Positions 50,223 through 60,055 are shown, numbered from the stretch's first letter. The stretch: DNA of 64,000 nucleotides from an uncultured Pirellulaceae bacterium (GCA_938083195.1 CALKCK010000010.1:62001-126000), one strand, 5' to 3'. Made by a program: numbers and translations. The notes: generated by a model not told the origin, from the sequence alone.

Positions 50223-51938
50223 ATGTTTAAGAGAAACCACAGAATGCTTCGCTCACTGACGGCAATGGCCAGCCTATTCTTGGCAATTGCGGTACTCGAC
50301 GTCCCTCGTGGGGTCGCAGCCAACAACACCGAAGCGAACCTGTCTCTCGCCGCCTGCCCGTTCTGTTCAGCGGTGGCAATGACCTTCTCTGATCAACTCA
50401 ACTCAAATGACATTGCTGTCGTCGCCAAACTGATTGAGATCCCACCTCCCAGTGACGACCCCAACGCGGATTTCCCCAAAGCTAAATTCGAGATCGAGCA
50501 AGTCTTGAAGGGGAAAAAATTCGTGGGCGATTCGATGACTTTCAAAACCCAACTGGTCGGCAACTATCCGATCGGTCAAAAATTTCTCGTCATGGGAGTC
50601 GACCCTCCTAAGGTTTCATGGACCACTCCCATGAAAGCCTCCGATCGAGTCTTTAAATACCTATCGGACATCCAAACGCTGCCGGAAAAAGGCCCGGAAA
50701 GATTAGTGTTTTTCCAAAACTTCTTTGAAGACAAAGAATCGGTTCTTGCGTTCGACGCTTATGATGAATTTGCACAGGCTCCTTACGAGGACCTGATCGC
50801 GATGAAGGACCAGATGGATCGCGACAAAATCATTGGCTGGATTGAAGACCCAGAAACTTCAGTCAGTCGGCGACGTTTGTATTTCACAATGCTCGGCGTT
50901 TGTGGCAAACCCGAAGACACCAAATTACTCGAAGAACTCATTAATTCTGGCAGCCGAAAAAAGAGAGCGGGCCTGGACGCACTGATCGCATGCTATCTGA
51001 CTCTCAAAGGAGAAGACGGCGTCGACTTAATTGAAAAAACATTCTTAGAAGATCAAGAAGTCGATTACGTCGACACGCTCGCTGCCGTTTCGGCACTCCG
51101 CTTTCACGGAACCGAGGTCGAGCTGATCCCCAAGAAGCGAATCGTTGTCGCTATTCGACATCTACTCGACCGCCCCAAAATGGCCGACATGATCATTCCG
51201 GACCTTGCTCGGTGGAAAGACTGGTCGGTAATGGAACGCTTAGTCCAGATGTTCAAAGACGCAGATTCTGACTCTAACTGGCTTCGTGTGCCAGTCATCA
51301 CCTACCTTCGCGCTTGCCCCAAACCGGAGGCCAAGCAATACATCGAAGAACTTCGAAAAATCGACCCCGAATCCGTTCAACGCGCCGATTTCTTTTTAGG
51401 GGTGGGCGACAGCGATGACGACTGGGACAACGACGAACCGGAGAAAACCGAGACTCCACCAGCTGTCGATCCCGAAAAAAAGGCAACCGATCCTTCGAAA
51501 TCCAACCTGCCGATCTCTGACTTTCAAAAGAACACCTCGGCATCTCAAGTGGTCAGGAAAATACCGCTCCCACAAGAACCTGCAGCAACGCCGATTCACA
51601 AAACATTCGCTACACCGGCTGATGCTTTGGCCGCAGAACTCGACTATGCGAGCACGGCCATCACCGCAACCCAAACCCTTGCGCTTGCCCCACCGGAGGA
51701 CATTGAACTGGTCAAAGCTCCGGCACCGCTGAACCCTCCTCGCAAAGCGTTCGTATCACAAGGACAAGACGTTATGGTCTCAAGTTCGGAATCTGGACAA
51801 TCCACCGCAACCGTCGCGGCGGTCGTCACTCCAAATTTGACCTGGCAAATCCTGTTAATTCCTTTGGCCTTCTCCATTGCGATATTTGTCTTGCTTTGGA
51901 CAGTAGTGAACGGGTGGTTTGAGCGGTTAATTTTTTAG
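50223..51938 (+). CDS. Membrane-anchored secreted protein with HEAT-like repeats
   Basis: A 571-residue protein with a signal peptide (about residues 10-35). The mature start includes LAACPFCSAV, a Cys-Pro-Phe-Cys motif. The middle (about 200-400) is helical, with repeat-like HEAT features (RRRLYFTMLGVCGKPED). A Pro/Lys/Ala-rich region of about 100 residues then leads to a single membrane helix and short tail (ILLIPLAFSIAIFVLLWTVV). An alternative start at Met8 is possible. It follows the ABC permease by 217 nt and precedes two proteins with a related CC motif. Its role is unknown; an assembly platform is one guess. Confidence 0.72.
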   Translation: MFKRNHRMLRSLTAMASLFLAIAVLDVPRGVAANNTEANLSLAACPFCSAVAMTFSDQLNSNDIAVVAKLIEIPPPSDDPNADFPKAKFEIEQVLKGKKFVGDSMTFKTQLVGNYPIGQKFLVMGVDPPKVSWTTPMKASDRVFKYLSDIQTLPEKGPERLVFFQNFFEDKESVLAFDAYDEFAQAPYEDLIAMKDQMDRDKIIGWIEDPETSVSRRRLYFTMLGVCGKPEDTKLLEELINSGSRKKRAGLDALIACYLTLKGEDGVDLIEKTFLEDQEVDYVDTLAAVSALRFHGTEVELIPKKRIVVAIRHLLDRPKMADMIIPDLARWKDWSVMERLVQMFKDADSDSNWLRVPVITYLRACPKPEAKQYIEELRKIDPESVQRADFFLGVGDSDDDWDNDEPEKTETPPAVDPEKKATDPSKSNLPISDFQKNTSASQVVRKIPLPQEPAATPIHKTFATPADALAAELDYASTAITATQTLALAPPEDIELVKAPAPLNPPRKAFVSQGQDVMVSSSESGQSTATVAAVVTPNLTWQILLIPLAFSIAIFVLLWTVVNGWFERLIF

Positions 51939-52166
51939 GTTTGGGTTTTTCAAGATTTGCGAGCCACTCCAGACAACGAATTGCCGTTAAAAACGGAATT
52001 AGGCGATCAATAGCTTGCGGCAACTTGCCGAACTAGCTCATTTGGCCACCCAACATCCGGTCAATTTGAATTAACATGAACGGTTCGCCGGCAAGAGAGT
52101 CGGCAGCAATCTAGCGTCTTCAAGCGTTGAATTAACTGACCCCCTATCGTTTGTCTATTTGCGACC

Positions 52167-52847
52167 ATGCAAGAAAATCATTCCGAAATTTCGGTTCAAC
52201 AACCCGGCAACGAATTCGAGTACCGGTCCATCAGCAAAGCCGCAGTCGCGTCCTTTATTTTTGCAATCATGGGCGCACTGACTTTTTTAATGGCCGCTCA
52301 TTTTGTTCTGCTGCCATTTCTGGCAGCCATTTTTGGGTTGGTCGCCCTAGGGAACTTTCGACGCTTCCCCGAAGAATTATCAGGACTGATGATTGGAAAA
52401 ATTGGCTTCGTCGCTGGGCTCGTCCTGACAGTCTCAGGCTTGGTCTTTCATGTTTACGATTATGCTACTGAGGTCCCTGAGGGTTACCTTAGAATCTCAT
52501 ATGGTGACCTAAGACCTAATGTCAAGACCGCCCTGCCCTTTTCTGAAAAAGCAGTAAAATATGACGGCAACAAAGTTTTCTTAAAAGGCTATGTTCGTCC
52601 CGGCGCCAAACGAACCAAACTCAAAAACTTTATCCTCGTAGGAGATTTTGGAGACTGCTGTTTTGGTGGAAATCCAAAAATCACTGAAGTCGTCGCGATT
52701 AAGATTATTGGAGATGAAACAGTCGATCATAACTACTCTCTACGTAAGATCGCAGGAACCTTCCGCCTCAACCAGGCGACGAAACAGACTTCAGAAGATG
52801 ACGTCCCTCGGGTATACTATGAAATTGAGGCAGACCAGATCCGCTAA
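52167..52847 (+). CDS. Membrane protein with DUF3299-like Cys-Cys-Phe-Gly domain
   Basis: A 226-residue protein: three membrane segments in the first 110 residues (about 27-46, 48-64, 78-96, the first two tightly packed), then an extracytoplasmic domain with KGYVRPGAKRTKLKNFILVG and GDCCFGG (about residues 134-153 and 157-163). It is similar to the next gene (GYIRP, KFIFVRDN, ECCFGP), so the two are paralogues. The domain resembles DUF3299, which I recall next to zinc-linked ABC transporters; that comes from memory. The Cys pair could bind metal. It lies 228 nt after the HEAT-protein gene. Confidence 0.68.
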   Translation: MQENHSEISVQQPGNEFEYRSISKAAVASFIFAIMGALTFLMAAHFVLLPFLAAIFGLVALGNFRRFPEELSGLMIGKIGFVAGLVLTVSGLVFHVYDYATEVPEGYLRISYGDLRPNVKTALPFSEKAVKYDGNKVFLKGYVRPGAKRTKLKNFILVGDFGDCCFGGNPKITEVVAIKIIGDETVDHNYSLRKIAGTFRLNQATKQTSEDDVPRVYYEIEADQIR

Positions 52848-52918
52848 TCAATCGAATCTCCCGACGGATGGTCGACCTTGCCTTGAACTTTAATTAAGTC
52901 AAATCCAAGCAGTCCATC

Positions 52919-53446
52919 ATGAAAAACAAATTCACTGTTATTCTGCTCTTAGCTAGCGTCGGCTTCACATGGCTTGCGAACCAAACGCCTGCCGAGGCAC
53001 AACAAACTACGACTGCTTCACCCAAGTCACCCGTGAAATCTGCCGCACCGCAAACCAAACCCCAACCCGCCAAAAAGAAATTCGACCTCACTTTTGATGA
53101 TCTTAAATTCGAGATGGAAAAAGGAAGCCCCTTTAACCGCAAACTCCTGACACCAAAGATCAATGGGTACCACAACTCCACGGTCAAGCTCCGTGGTTAC
53201 ATCAGACCCAGTTTCACTCAGAGCGGCCTCTCGAAATTCATCTTCGTCAGAGATAATAAAGAATGCTGCTTTGGCCCTGGTGCGGCGATTTTTGATTGCG
53301 TGCTCGTGCGTCTTGAAGCTGGTCTCGAAACCGACTTTACCGTCCGCCCGATCTCAATTGAAGGAAAATTTTCCTTGAAAGAATACAAAGGCCCCGACGG
53401 AAATGTGTGGTCGATCTACCGAATGACCGATGCCAAGGTCAAATAA
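52919..53446 (+). CDS. Secreted DUF3299-like protein
   Basis: A 175-residue exported protein with signal peptide (VILLLASVGFTWLANQTPAEA, cleaved about residue 28), then a Pro/Lys/Ala linker. The domain has LKFEMEKGSPFNRKLLTP and RGYIRPSFTQSGLSKFIFV (about residues 99-117), followed by NKECCFGPGA. It lacks membrane segments apart from the signal. It is the soluble paralogue of the preceding protein. The two may be a metal- or redox-linked partner set for the ABC transporter upstream, which is inference from order. Confidence 0.7.
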   Translation: MKNKFTVILLLASVGFTWLANQTPAEAQQTTTASPKSPVKSAAPQTKPQPAKKKFDLTFDDLKFEMEKGSPFNRKLLTPKINGYHNSTVKLRGYIRPSFTQSGLSKFIFVRDNKECCFGPGAAIFDCVLVRLEAGLETDFTVRPISIEGKFSLKEYKGPDGNVWSIYRMTDAKVK

Positions 53447-53596
53447 CCTCTAATCCGCAATACTTCTCTTAATTATTAGTCTCGCGGAGCCACTCTGGGT
53501 CCGCCATTCTTCCGTTTAAGCCGGTTTTGATTCAACGCTTCAGTTGATACAATTCGTGCTTAATTTTCATTCCAAATCGATGAGTGACAGAATAAC

Positions 53597-54787
53597 ATGG
53601 CGTTTTCGGATTGGGTTAATCGACGGATCTTTACAACCGTCCATGGCAACAACCTCGTTTACAATACCTGTTGGGAAGACCCACGGCTTGACCGAGTGGC
53701 TCTCGACTTAGGTCCAGATGACAATGTGCTCGTCATCACATCTGCTGGATGCAATTCACTTGATTACGCGCTCGCCGAGCCCAATCACGTCAACGCCGTT
53801 GACATGAATCCGCGCCAAAACGCGTTACTCGATCTCAAGATGAGCGCAATTCGAAATCTTGAATTCGATGATTTCTTCAAGATGTTTGGCGAAGGCCGGC
53901 TCCTCGGTGCCCGAAAAATTTATGAGCAAAAACTCCGCTCCAGCCTGCCAACCTGGTCGCAGTCGTTCTGGGACAAAAAAATCAAATGGTTCGATCACCG
54001 TAAAAAATCATTCTACTACCGAGGCACCTCTGGTACCGTCGCTAGAATTATCTGCGCGTACACAGATAACGTGATTCGTGTCCGCCCCCACCTCGATGCG
54101 TTGCTCAACGCAGAAACCATCGAAGAACAACGAGAGATTTACGAGAAACACCTTCAGAAGAAATTCTGGTCGAGCCTGATGAAATTCGCGATGAATCGCG
54201 ACACGACGATGTCAATGCTAGGGGTGCCCAAAGCGCAACGAAAACAGATCGAAACACAATACGAAGGCGGGTTGGTCAAATTCATCCGCGACTGCATGGA
54301 AAGCGTATTCCTTGATTTACCACTAAAAGATAATTACTTTTGGCGGGCCTACATGAACGGCGCTTACACACGCGATTGCTGCCCCGAATATCTTAAAGAA
54401 GATAACTTCGAAAAACTCAAAGGGGGACTCGTTGATAAAATCTCGACCCACACCGATTCGGTCCAAGGATTTCTTGAAAAACATGACGGCACGATTTCAC
54501 GCTACATTCTCCTCGATCACATGGATTGGCTGAGCGACCAATTTTTTCCACTTCTTGAATCAGAGTGGCAAGCGATTTTCGACCGAGCCGCCCCCAATGC
54601 TCGCGCGATCTGGCGCAGCGGTGGATTACGAACTGATTTTATTGAGCAAGTTCAAATCAATCTCAATGGTAACATTCAAAACATCAGTCCCTTGCTGAGC
54701 TACCACGAATCGCTGGCAAACGAACTCCATCAAAAAGATCGAGTCCATACTTACGGCAGTTTTTTTATCGCCGATATAAATGCCTAA
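53597..54787 (+). CDS. btaA: S-adenosylmethionine:diacylglycerol 3-amino-3-carboxypropyl transferase (BtaA)
   Basis: A 396-residue protein of the BtaA (DUF3419) family, which transfers the aminobutyrate group of SAM to diacylglycerol as the first step of betaine-lipid (DGTS) synthesis. Hallmarks are VYNTCWEDPRLDRVAL (about residues 21-36), VITSAGCNSLDYAL (46-59) and the AVDMNPRQNALLDLK block (67-81). Length is close to the Rhodobacter enzyme (413). btaB follows after 75 nt. DGTS replaces phospholipids when phosphate is scarce in those bacteria; no PhoB box was recognised upstream. Confidence 0.9.
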   Translation: MAFSDWVNRRIFTTVHGNNLVYNTCWEDPRLDRVALDLGPDDNVLVITSAGCNSLDYALAEPNHVNAVDMNPRQNALLDLKMSAIRNLEFDDFFKMFGEGRLLGARKIYEQKLRSSLPTWSQSFWDKKIKWFDHRKKSFYYRGTSGTVARIICAYTDNVIRVRPHLDALLNAETIEEQREIYEKHLQKKFWSSLMKFAMNRDTTMSMLGVPKAQRKQIETQYEGGLVKFIRDCMESVFLDLPLKDNYFWRAYMNGAYTRDCCPEYLKEDNFEKLKGGLVDKISTHTDSVQGFLEKHDGTISRYILLDHMDWLSDQFFPLLESEWQAIFDRAAPNARAIWRSGGLRTDFIEQVQINLNGNIQNISPLLSYHESLANELHQKDRVHTYGSFFIADINA

Positions 54788-54862
54788 TTCCCACGTTACT
54801 TTGCAATGATCTTCGACAGTCAGCCTGACTGAAGACCCTTCGTTTTACCCCGGTACACTACC

Positions 54863-55606
54863 ATGGCGTTTATTTCTGACATGAAAGTCCTCTATCACAT
54901 GCTGGTGAAGCCAGTTCGTGGTGACAATCATGCAGAGAGAATGGAAAGTTTCTACGGGGGGCAAGCCACCGCTTACGATGATTTCCGCAAGCGACTTTTA
55001 AAGGGTCGCGAAGAACTATGGGCAGCCATCCCACGGCCAACGGATGGAATTTGGGTGGACATGGGAGGCGGGACAGGCGCCAACATCGAAAACCTTGCCG
55101 ACGACATCGAGTCATTTAAAAAAGTATATGTGGTCGATCTTTCGGAATCGTTGCTGAATGTTGCTACCGATCGATTCGCCGCTCGCGGGTGGAAAAACGC
55201 TGAGGCAATCGCTGCCGATGCTACCAAGTTTCGTCCTCCCGAAGGCCAAGCAGATGTCGTTACCTTCTCTTACTCGTTAACCATGATTCCAGATTGGTTT
55301 TCGGCAATTGAAAATGCCCTCGCTATGCTGAAACCAGGTGGACACATTGGGGTTGTCGATTTTTACGTCGGCAGAAAACATCCGCCTGCAGAACTCCAAA
55401 AACAACGCTGGCTTGCAAGGTCTTTATGGCAACCGTGGTTTGCGACCGACAATGTCTTTCCCTCCCCAGATCACTTGCCTTTCCTGCGAAGCCATTTTGA
55501 GCAAACACACCTCATCGAAGCTAGAAATCGAATGCCGTACGTTCCATTGCTCAAAACACCGTACTACCAATTTATTGGGCGAAAGCCTGAAAAACAAAAT
55601 CCGTGA
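54863..55606 (+). CDS. btaB: Diacylglyceryl-homoserine N-methyltransferase (BtaB)
   Basis: A 247-residue SAM-dependent methyltransferase with motif I WVDMGGGTGANIENLADD (about residues 63-80), VDLSESLLN as the acidic loop, and SYSLTMIPDWFSAIENAL. It is likely to trimethylate the homoserine lipid made by BtaA, giving DGTS. The order btaA-btaB on one strand matches bacterial bta loci. The overall fold is class I methyltransferase with a C-terminal Arg-rich tail. Start ATG 54863 is followed by MAFISDMKVLYHML. Confidence 0.88.
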   Translation: MAFISDMKVLYHMLVKPVRGDNHAERMESFYGGQATAYDDFRKRLLKGREELWAAIPRPTDGIWVDMGGGTGANIENLADDIESFKKVYVVDLSESLLNVATDRFAARGWKNAEAIAADATKFRPPEGQADVVTFSYSLTMIPDWFSAIENALAMLKPGGHIGVVDFYVGRKHPPAELQKQRWLARSLWQPWFATDNVFPSPDHLPFLRSHFEQTHLIEARNRMPYVPLLKTPYYQFIGRKPEKQNP

Positions 55607-55644
55607 CCTTCTTTTAAGCTCGCAATGCACTTGCTCAACTAACT

Positions 55645-55845
55645 ATGTGGCGCACCCTCCTCACCGGCAAGCTGACAATCTCTATCCTGGCTTCTTGCTT
55701 CATCGGCTACCTATGCCTGAATCATCCCGCCAAGCACCAAATCGTAGCGCCAGCGTCGACTCGTTGGTACGCGTTGGGCCTGTTCTTTTTCGCGCTCGCA
55801 GTCGCTCAAGTCACGGCGATTGTCTTACTATCCAAGCGAAGATAG
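55645..55845 (+). CDS. Small two-helix membrane protein
   Basis: A 66-residue protein with two likely membrane segments (about residues 9-26 and 43-61) joined by a short loop containing NHPAKHQIVAP. The last residues are Ser-Lys-Arg-Arg. It starts 38 nt after btaB on the same strand, so it may be part of the betaine-lipid transcript. It resembles no family I recognise, and its function is not inferred. Confidence 0.55.
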   Translation: MWRTLLTGKLTISILASCFIGYLCLNHPAKHQIVAPASTRWYALGLFFFALAVAQVTAIVLLSKRR

Positions 55846-55864
55846 CCCATCAATAAATCACAGA

Positions 55865-57109
55865 CTAACGTAAACGTTGGACGACTTTCTTAAGCGCTGC
55901 ACCCATTTTCTCAACTTCATCCAAAGTGTTGTACAAGTAGAAACTGGCCCGACAACTTGCTTTAATTTCGAGATGCTTATGTAATGGCATTGCACAATGA
56001 TGCCCCGCCCGAATCGCAATTCCTTGCTGGTCAAGTAAAATTGAAATATCCTGCGACGCAACTCCTTCAATCACAAAACTGACCAATCCCGATCGGCAAT
56101 CAGCAGCAGGGCCAAGAATCTTCGCCCCGTCGACTTCCATGATCAGTTCATAAGCCCGCCGCACTAACACTTGCTCATGATCTTCGATCTGAGCGACATC
56201 AACATTTTCAAGGTAGTCGATTGCGGCCCCAAGTCCGATCGCTTCGACAATGGGCGGCGTCCCAGCCTCAAACCTCGCCGGCAATTCGCCCCACGTAAAA
56301 CCATCGGTTGTGACTTGATCGATCATACTCCCGCCACCCATAAAGGGTTGCATTGACTCAAGAATGGACTGACGCCCCCAAAGCACTCCAACTCCCGATG
56401 GGCCTAACATTTTATGCCCGCTAAAGGCAATGAAATCGGCACCCCAAGCCTGCACGTCGGTCTTATCGTGCGGCACCGATTGGGCAGCGTCGACCACAAC
56501 TAAAGCGCCAACGCTTTTCGCCATCGCGGTCATCTCAACCACAGACGCCCGAGAACCAAGAACATTAGAGACCGATGCAAAAGAGGCAATTTTAGTGCGA
56601 GCACTCAACAATGAGCGCATATGTTCTAGATCAAGTTCACCGGCGTCCGTCAATTGGATAAATTTCACCAAAGCCCCTGTCCGCTCCGCCAACTGCTGCC
56701 ACGGCACAATATTGGAGTGATGCTCAAGCATCGTCAATAATATTTCGTCTCCGGATTTCAGATTCGCATCGCCCCATGACCGGGCAATCAAATTGATCGA
56801 TTCCGTTGTTCCAGAGGTGAAAATGACTTCGTTACTATGAGAGGCGTTGATGAACCGCCGAACCGAAGTACGCGCCTGCTCGTAGAGCGCCGAAGACTGT
56901 TCGCTGAGCCAGTGAATTCCTCGATGCACGTTGGCGTAGGTTCGGACGTAACAGTCATCCATTGCCTCAAGCACCTGCTTGGGGTGCTGCGTAGAGGCTC
57001 CGTTGTCAAAATAAATCAACGGTCGCTCTCGGTGAATCGTCTGATTGAGAATTGGAAAATCTCCACGAATCTCAATTGGATCAAATACTTTTTTCTGTTT
57101 TACTTGCAT
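55865..57109 (-). CDS. sufS: Cysteine desulfurase SufS-type
   Basis: A 414-residue PLP enzyme of the class V aminotransferase family that frees sulfur from cysteine as a persulfide for Fe-S assembly. The PLP Lys lies in FIAFSGHKMLGPSGVGVLWG (about residues 213-232). The catalytic Cys is in RAGHHCAMPLHKH near residue 365. YFDNGASTQHPKQVLEAM and TSGTTESINL match SufS rather than IscS. No sufBCD genes are in the window. A 15-bp tandem duplication lies just before the start codon. It is convergent with the small membrane protein gene. Confidence 0.92.
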   Translation of the reverse strand: MQVKQKKVFDPIEIRGDFPILNQTIHRERPLIYFDNGASTQHPKQVLEAMDDCYVRTYANVHRGIHWLSEQSSALYEQARTSVRRFINASHSNEVIFTSGTTESINLIARSWGDANLKSGDEILLTMLEHHSNIVPWQQLAERTGALVKFIQLTDAGELDLEHMRSLLSARTKIASFASVSNVLGSRASVVEMTAMAKSVGALVVVDAAQSVPHDKTDVQAWGADFIAFSGHKMLGPSGVGVLWGRQSILESMQPFMGGGSMIDQVTTDGFTWGELPARFEAGTPPIVEAIGLGAAIDYLENVDVAQIEDHEQVLVRRAYELIMEVDGAKILGPAADCRSGLVSFVIEGVASQDISILLDQQGIAIRAGHHCAMPLHKHLEIKASCRASFYLYNTLDEVEKMGAALKKVVQRLR

Positions 57110-57112
57110 TAG

Positions 57113-57142
57113 CTCAGTCTAACTCATCTCAGTCGAACTCTT
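57113..57142. repeat. Imperfect 15-bp tandem duplication upstream of sufS
   Basis: CTCAGTCTAACTCAT (57113-57127) is followed by CTCAGTCGAACTCTT (57128-57142), 13 of 15 identical. It begins 3 nt upstream of the sufS ATG, so it falls in the leader or RBS zone. Confidence 0.75.
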
Positions 57143-57291
57143 AACCCTTTGCCAAGCAAACACTTTGGCACCTTTGGATAACCGCAGGTTCAACACATCA
57201 ATGAACACGGATCCTCAAAAATTAACGCGATTACCCAGCCACAAACCTCAACACACGTTCATTCGTTCACAAAATAGACACGCCAGTCAAA

Positions 57292-58212
57292 TTAAGCCGT
57301 TGCCGTCTTGGAAGCCCAATTCAGCTCCGACATTTCAGCCAATGTCATTTGCAGGGCGTGAGTTCCTAAGTGACCGTCTCCGCGAGTGACCACTCGATCA
57401 TACAGTTCGCAAGCAAGCTCCAGCCCCGGCAGTTTTAACGACATCCGTTTTGATTCCTGCATCGCGATCCCAAGATCTTTGACAAAATGATCGACAAAAA
57501 ACCCAGGGTCGAAATGACCGGAGACGATTCTCGGCGCAAGATTCGACAAAGCCCAACTACCCGCCGCTCCACTGCTGACAGATTTCAAAACTGTATCCAA
57601 ATCCAATCCCGACTGTTGTGCATAAAGAAGCGACTCACAAACTCCAATCATCCCAGCTGCGACTAAGATCTGATTTACAATTTTGGCGTGCTGTCCGCAC
57701 CCCGCATCTCCTTGCCGTACGTAGGTCTTTCCCATCGCTTTCCAACACGGCTCTAGTGCAGCAACGACCTCCGACTCTCCACCGATCATTATCGAAAGCG
57801 TGCCCGCCTGTGCACCGACATCTCCACCAGAAACTGGTGCATCCACCGAATGGACACCTAAGGCCCGAGCCGCTTCTGTAATTTCAATCGCTAATTGAGG
57901 TTCACTTGTTGTCATATCGACCACGACATTTCCTGGCTTACAACCAGCAAGCACCCCGTGATCACTTAGAAACACCTCACGAACATCACTCGGCAAGCCA
58001 ACAATTGAAAAAACGACATCGCTGGCTTGCGCTACTTGTTTGGGTGAATCACACCAGCTTGCTCCAGCCGCAATTAAGTCCGCTGCCTTTTCTCGCGTGC
58101 GGCTAAAAATAGAGACCTGAAACCCTTGATCCATTAAGTGCCGACACATACTGTGCCCCATGACGCCGGTGCCAACCCAGCCAATTTTGGTTGTCTCAGG
58201 TGTTATTAACAT
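57292..58212 (-). CDS. NAD(P)-dependent beta-hydroxyacid dehydrogenase
   Basis: A 306-residue enzyme of the 3-hydroxyisobutyrate / tartronate-semialdehyde reductase family. The Rossmann motif is IGWVGTGVMGHSMCRHLMD (about residues 11-29). The substrate loop is VDAPVSGGDVGAQAGTL, and the catalytic Lys lies in GCGQHAKIVNQIL. The C-terminal helical half completes the fold. It oxidises or reduces small hydroxyacids; the exact substrate (hydroxyisobutyrate, tartronate semialdehyde or glyoxylate-type) cannot be told from sequence alone. The gene stands alone between sufS and a hypothetical gene. Confidence 0.86.
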   Translation of the reverse strand: MLITPETTKIGWVGTGVMGHSMCRHLMDQGFQVSIFSRTREKAADLIAAGASWCDSPKQVAQASDVVFSIVGLPSDVREVFLSDHGVLAGCKPGNVVVDMTTSEPQLAIEITEAARALGVHSVDAPVSGGDVGAQAGTLSIMIGGESEVVAALEPCWKAMGKTYVRQGDAGCGQHAKIVNQILVAAGMIGVCESLLYAQQSGLDLDTVLKSVSSGAAGSWALSNLAPRIVSGHFDPGFFVDHFVKDLGIAMQESKRMSLKLPGLELACELYDRVVTRGDGHLGTHALQMTLAEMSELNWASKTATA

Positions 58213-58387
58213 TTTGCTTTCGATTCTTGTTTAGAAATGGCAGCCGGCATTCACATCGGCTTAATTTAAAAGAGGCGACAAAACTAACGTAAGAACTGGC
58301 GCTCTGTTGTGCAGGCGGCCCATGACCTCAGCCCGATGATACCTTCAAAAAAGAGAACCTTCTGGACCCGCAACGCCCCTGATCGTT

Positions 58388-58966
58388 TTAATCAAAATCA
58401 GGACGTTTGAGAACTTCCGCAAGCAGGATTGCGTGTCCGACCGTTTTTGGATTTTGTAACATCCGTCGCAATTGCTCGGACATTGGAACTCCCGAGGCTT
58501 CCATTGCAGCAGCAGAGAGATTGTCGGTCACCGAAGGAGTATCATCAATCTCGGTCAAATCATGATCTAACCGCCGATGGATACTTGCGTCTACTTTATC
58601 ATGAACGCTGGCAATACGATCACCGAGGTTTTCGGCATGCGTAGCGATACTCGATGTATCAATATGGCTCCGGACATGCTCAGCCACGCTCTGGTCACGA
58701 AGGTTTCGCTTAGGGGCGGGCTTAACTCCGGAGGCACGTTGCTGTTTGCGAGTTTTCACCCGCGAAGTCAACGGCTTGGCACGAACAACTTCCGCTTCAA
58801 CCACCTGAGGTTCCAAACGTCGGGGTTCAGGGGGTCGAGGTTCAGGGGGGCGCGACTGCGGACGGGAAGCGGGCCTACGGCTTTCAGGAGGTTTTCCCGC
58901 GCCGCTTTTCTGTTGCTGCCGACGTTCCGCCGCTTTTCTTAAAAATTCTTCAATGTCTCGCGCCAT
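58388..58966 (-). CDS. Hypothetical protein downstream of floA
   Basis: A 192-residue protein with a Lys/Arg/Gln-rich start (MARDIEEFLRKAAERRQQQK) and a Pro/Arg-rich stretch (about residues 25-52), then a helical C-terminal half ending NPKTVGHAILLAEVLKRPDF. It has no signal peptide or membrane helix. The start lies 24 nt after the floA stop on the same strand, so the pair is likely cotranscribed. I do not recognise a named family; a role with FloA is inferred from the pairing only. Confidence 0.68.
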   Translation of the reverse strand: MARDIEEFLRKAAERRQQQKSGAGKPPESRRPASRPQSRPPEPRPPEPRRLEPQVVEAEVVRAKPLTSRVKTRKQQRASGVKPAPKRNLRDQSVAEHVRSHIDTSSIATHAENLGDRIASVHDKVDASIHRRLDHDLTEIDDTPSVTDNLSAAAMEASGVPMSEQLRRMLQNPKTVGHAILLAEVLKRPDFD

Positions 58967-58990
58967 GGCCGAGTTAGCTCCTCACCCGGG

Positions 58991-60055
58991 TTAATTTGAC
59001 GACGTATTTCCACCAGAAGAAATCGATTTACGCATTTCTGTGTCCGCTTGGACGTTCCTCAATTTATAGTAATCAAGGATTCCCAATTTCCCACCACGAA
59101 AACTATCCGCCATCGCTTTCGGGACTTCTGCTTGGGCCGAAACAAGTTTTGCGCGACTCTCTTCGATCGCAGCACTGTTTTCCTGCTCTTGTGCGACAGC
59201 CATTGCACGGCGTCCTTCCGCTCTCGCACGGGCGACGCGAGTGTCTGCTTCGGCTTGATCCGCTCTTAGACGAGCACCGATGTTGTCACCAACGTCAATA
59301 TCCGCAATGTCAATTGAAACAATTTCAAATGCAGTTTGCGAGTCAAGTCGACGCGCCAATACCGCTTTGGAAATCATATCGGGGTTCTCAAGAACTTCGT
59401 TGTGCGTCACAGCAGAACCAATGGCACTCACGATGCCCTCACCTACCCTCGCGATAATTGTCTCTTCCGTTGCTCCACCGATCAGCTGTTGCAAGTTGGA
59501 GCGTACCGTAACCCTTGCACGCACCTTCAATTGAATTCCATCCTTTGCAACCGCATCCAATGACCTTCGCGACGAACCTCTCGCAGGGCAGTCAATCACT
59601 CGGGGATAGACGCTAGTTTGCACCGCTTCCAAGACATTACGACCAGCAAGATCAATTGCGGTCGCTTCTCGAAAACTCAAGTTAATCGTTTTTGCTTTAT
59701 TCGCAGCAATTAGGGACCGCACCACCATCGGCACGTTTCCACCTGCAAGGTAGTGAGCTTCCAATGCTTTCGTCGTCATTTCTGGCTCATCAAGACGCGC
59801 CTGCACGGCCATGATCTTACTAGGCACGATGATGCTCGCTTTTACTTTTCGAAATGACATTCCAACCAAATCGAGGAAAGAGACCTTCGCACCGGTAAAA
59901 ACTGACTGGATCCACCAGCGAAAGTAAGAAAGAAAGAATATGAAAAAAATGAATAGAAAGAACAGCCCGAGCAGGACCCCGGCGATACCCAATATCTGCA
60001 CCGCGGACACATCATTTTGAGCGACAATTAAATTACTGATCATAGGGTGGTTCAC
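58991..60055 (-). CDS. floA: Flotillin-like protein FloA
   Basis: A 354-residue protein of the SPFH/flotillin class found in bacterial membrane microdomains. A hydrophobic anchor lies at about residues 17-42 ([19 protein letters not shown]). The core SPFH-like domain includes [20 protein letters not shown] and [16 protein letters not shown] (about 180-195). An Ala/Glu-rich helix ([20 protein letters not shown]) precedes a C-terminal segment. FloA proteins form oligomers that organise signalling and secretion complexes in Bacillus; I infer the same localisation here. It is followed by the hypothetical gene at 58966. Confidence 0.9.
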   Translation of the reverse strand: MNHPMISNLIVAQNDVSAVQILGIAGVLLGLFFLFIFFIFFLSYFRWWIQSVFTGAKVSFLDLVGMSFRKVKASIIVPSKIMAVQARLDEPEMTTKALEAHYLAGGNVPMVVRSLIAANKAKTINLSFREATAIDLAGRNVLEAVQTSVYPRVIDCPARGSSRRSLDAVAKDGIQLKVRARVTVRSNLQQLIGGATEETIIARVGEGIVSAIGSAVTHNEVLENPDMISKAVLARRLDSQTAFEIVSIDIADIDVGDNIGARLRADQAEADTRVARARAEGRRAMAVAQEQENSAAIEESRAKLVSAQAEVPKAMADSFRGGKLGILDYYKLRNVQADTEMRKSISSGGNTSSN

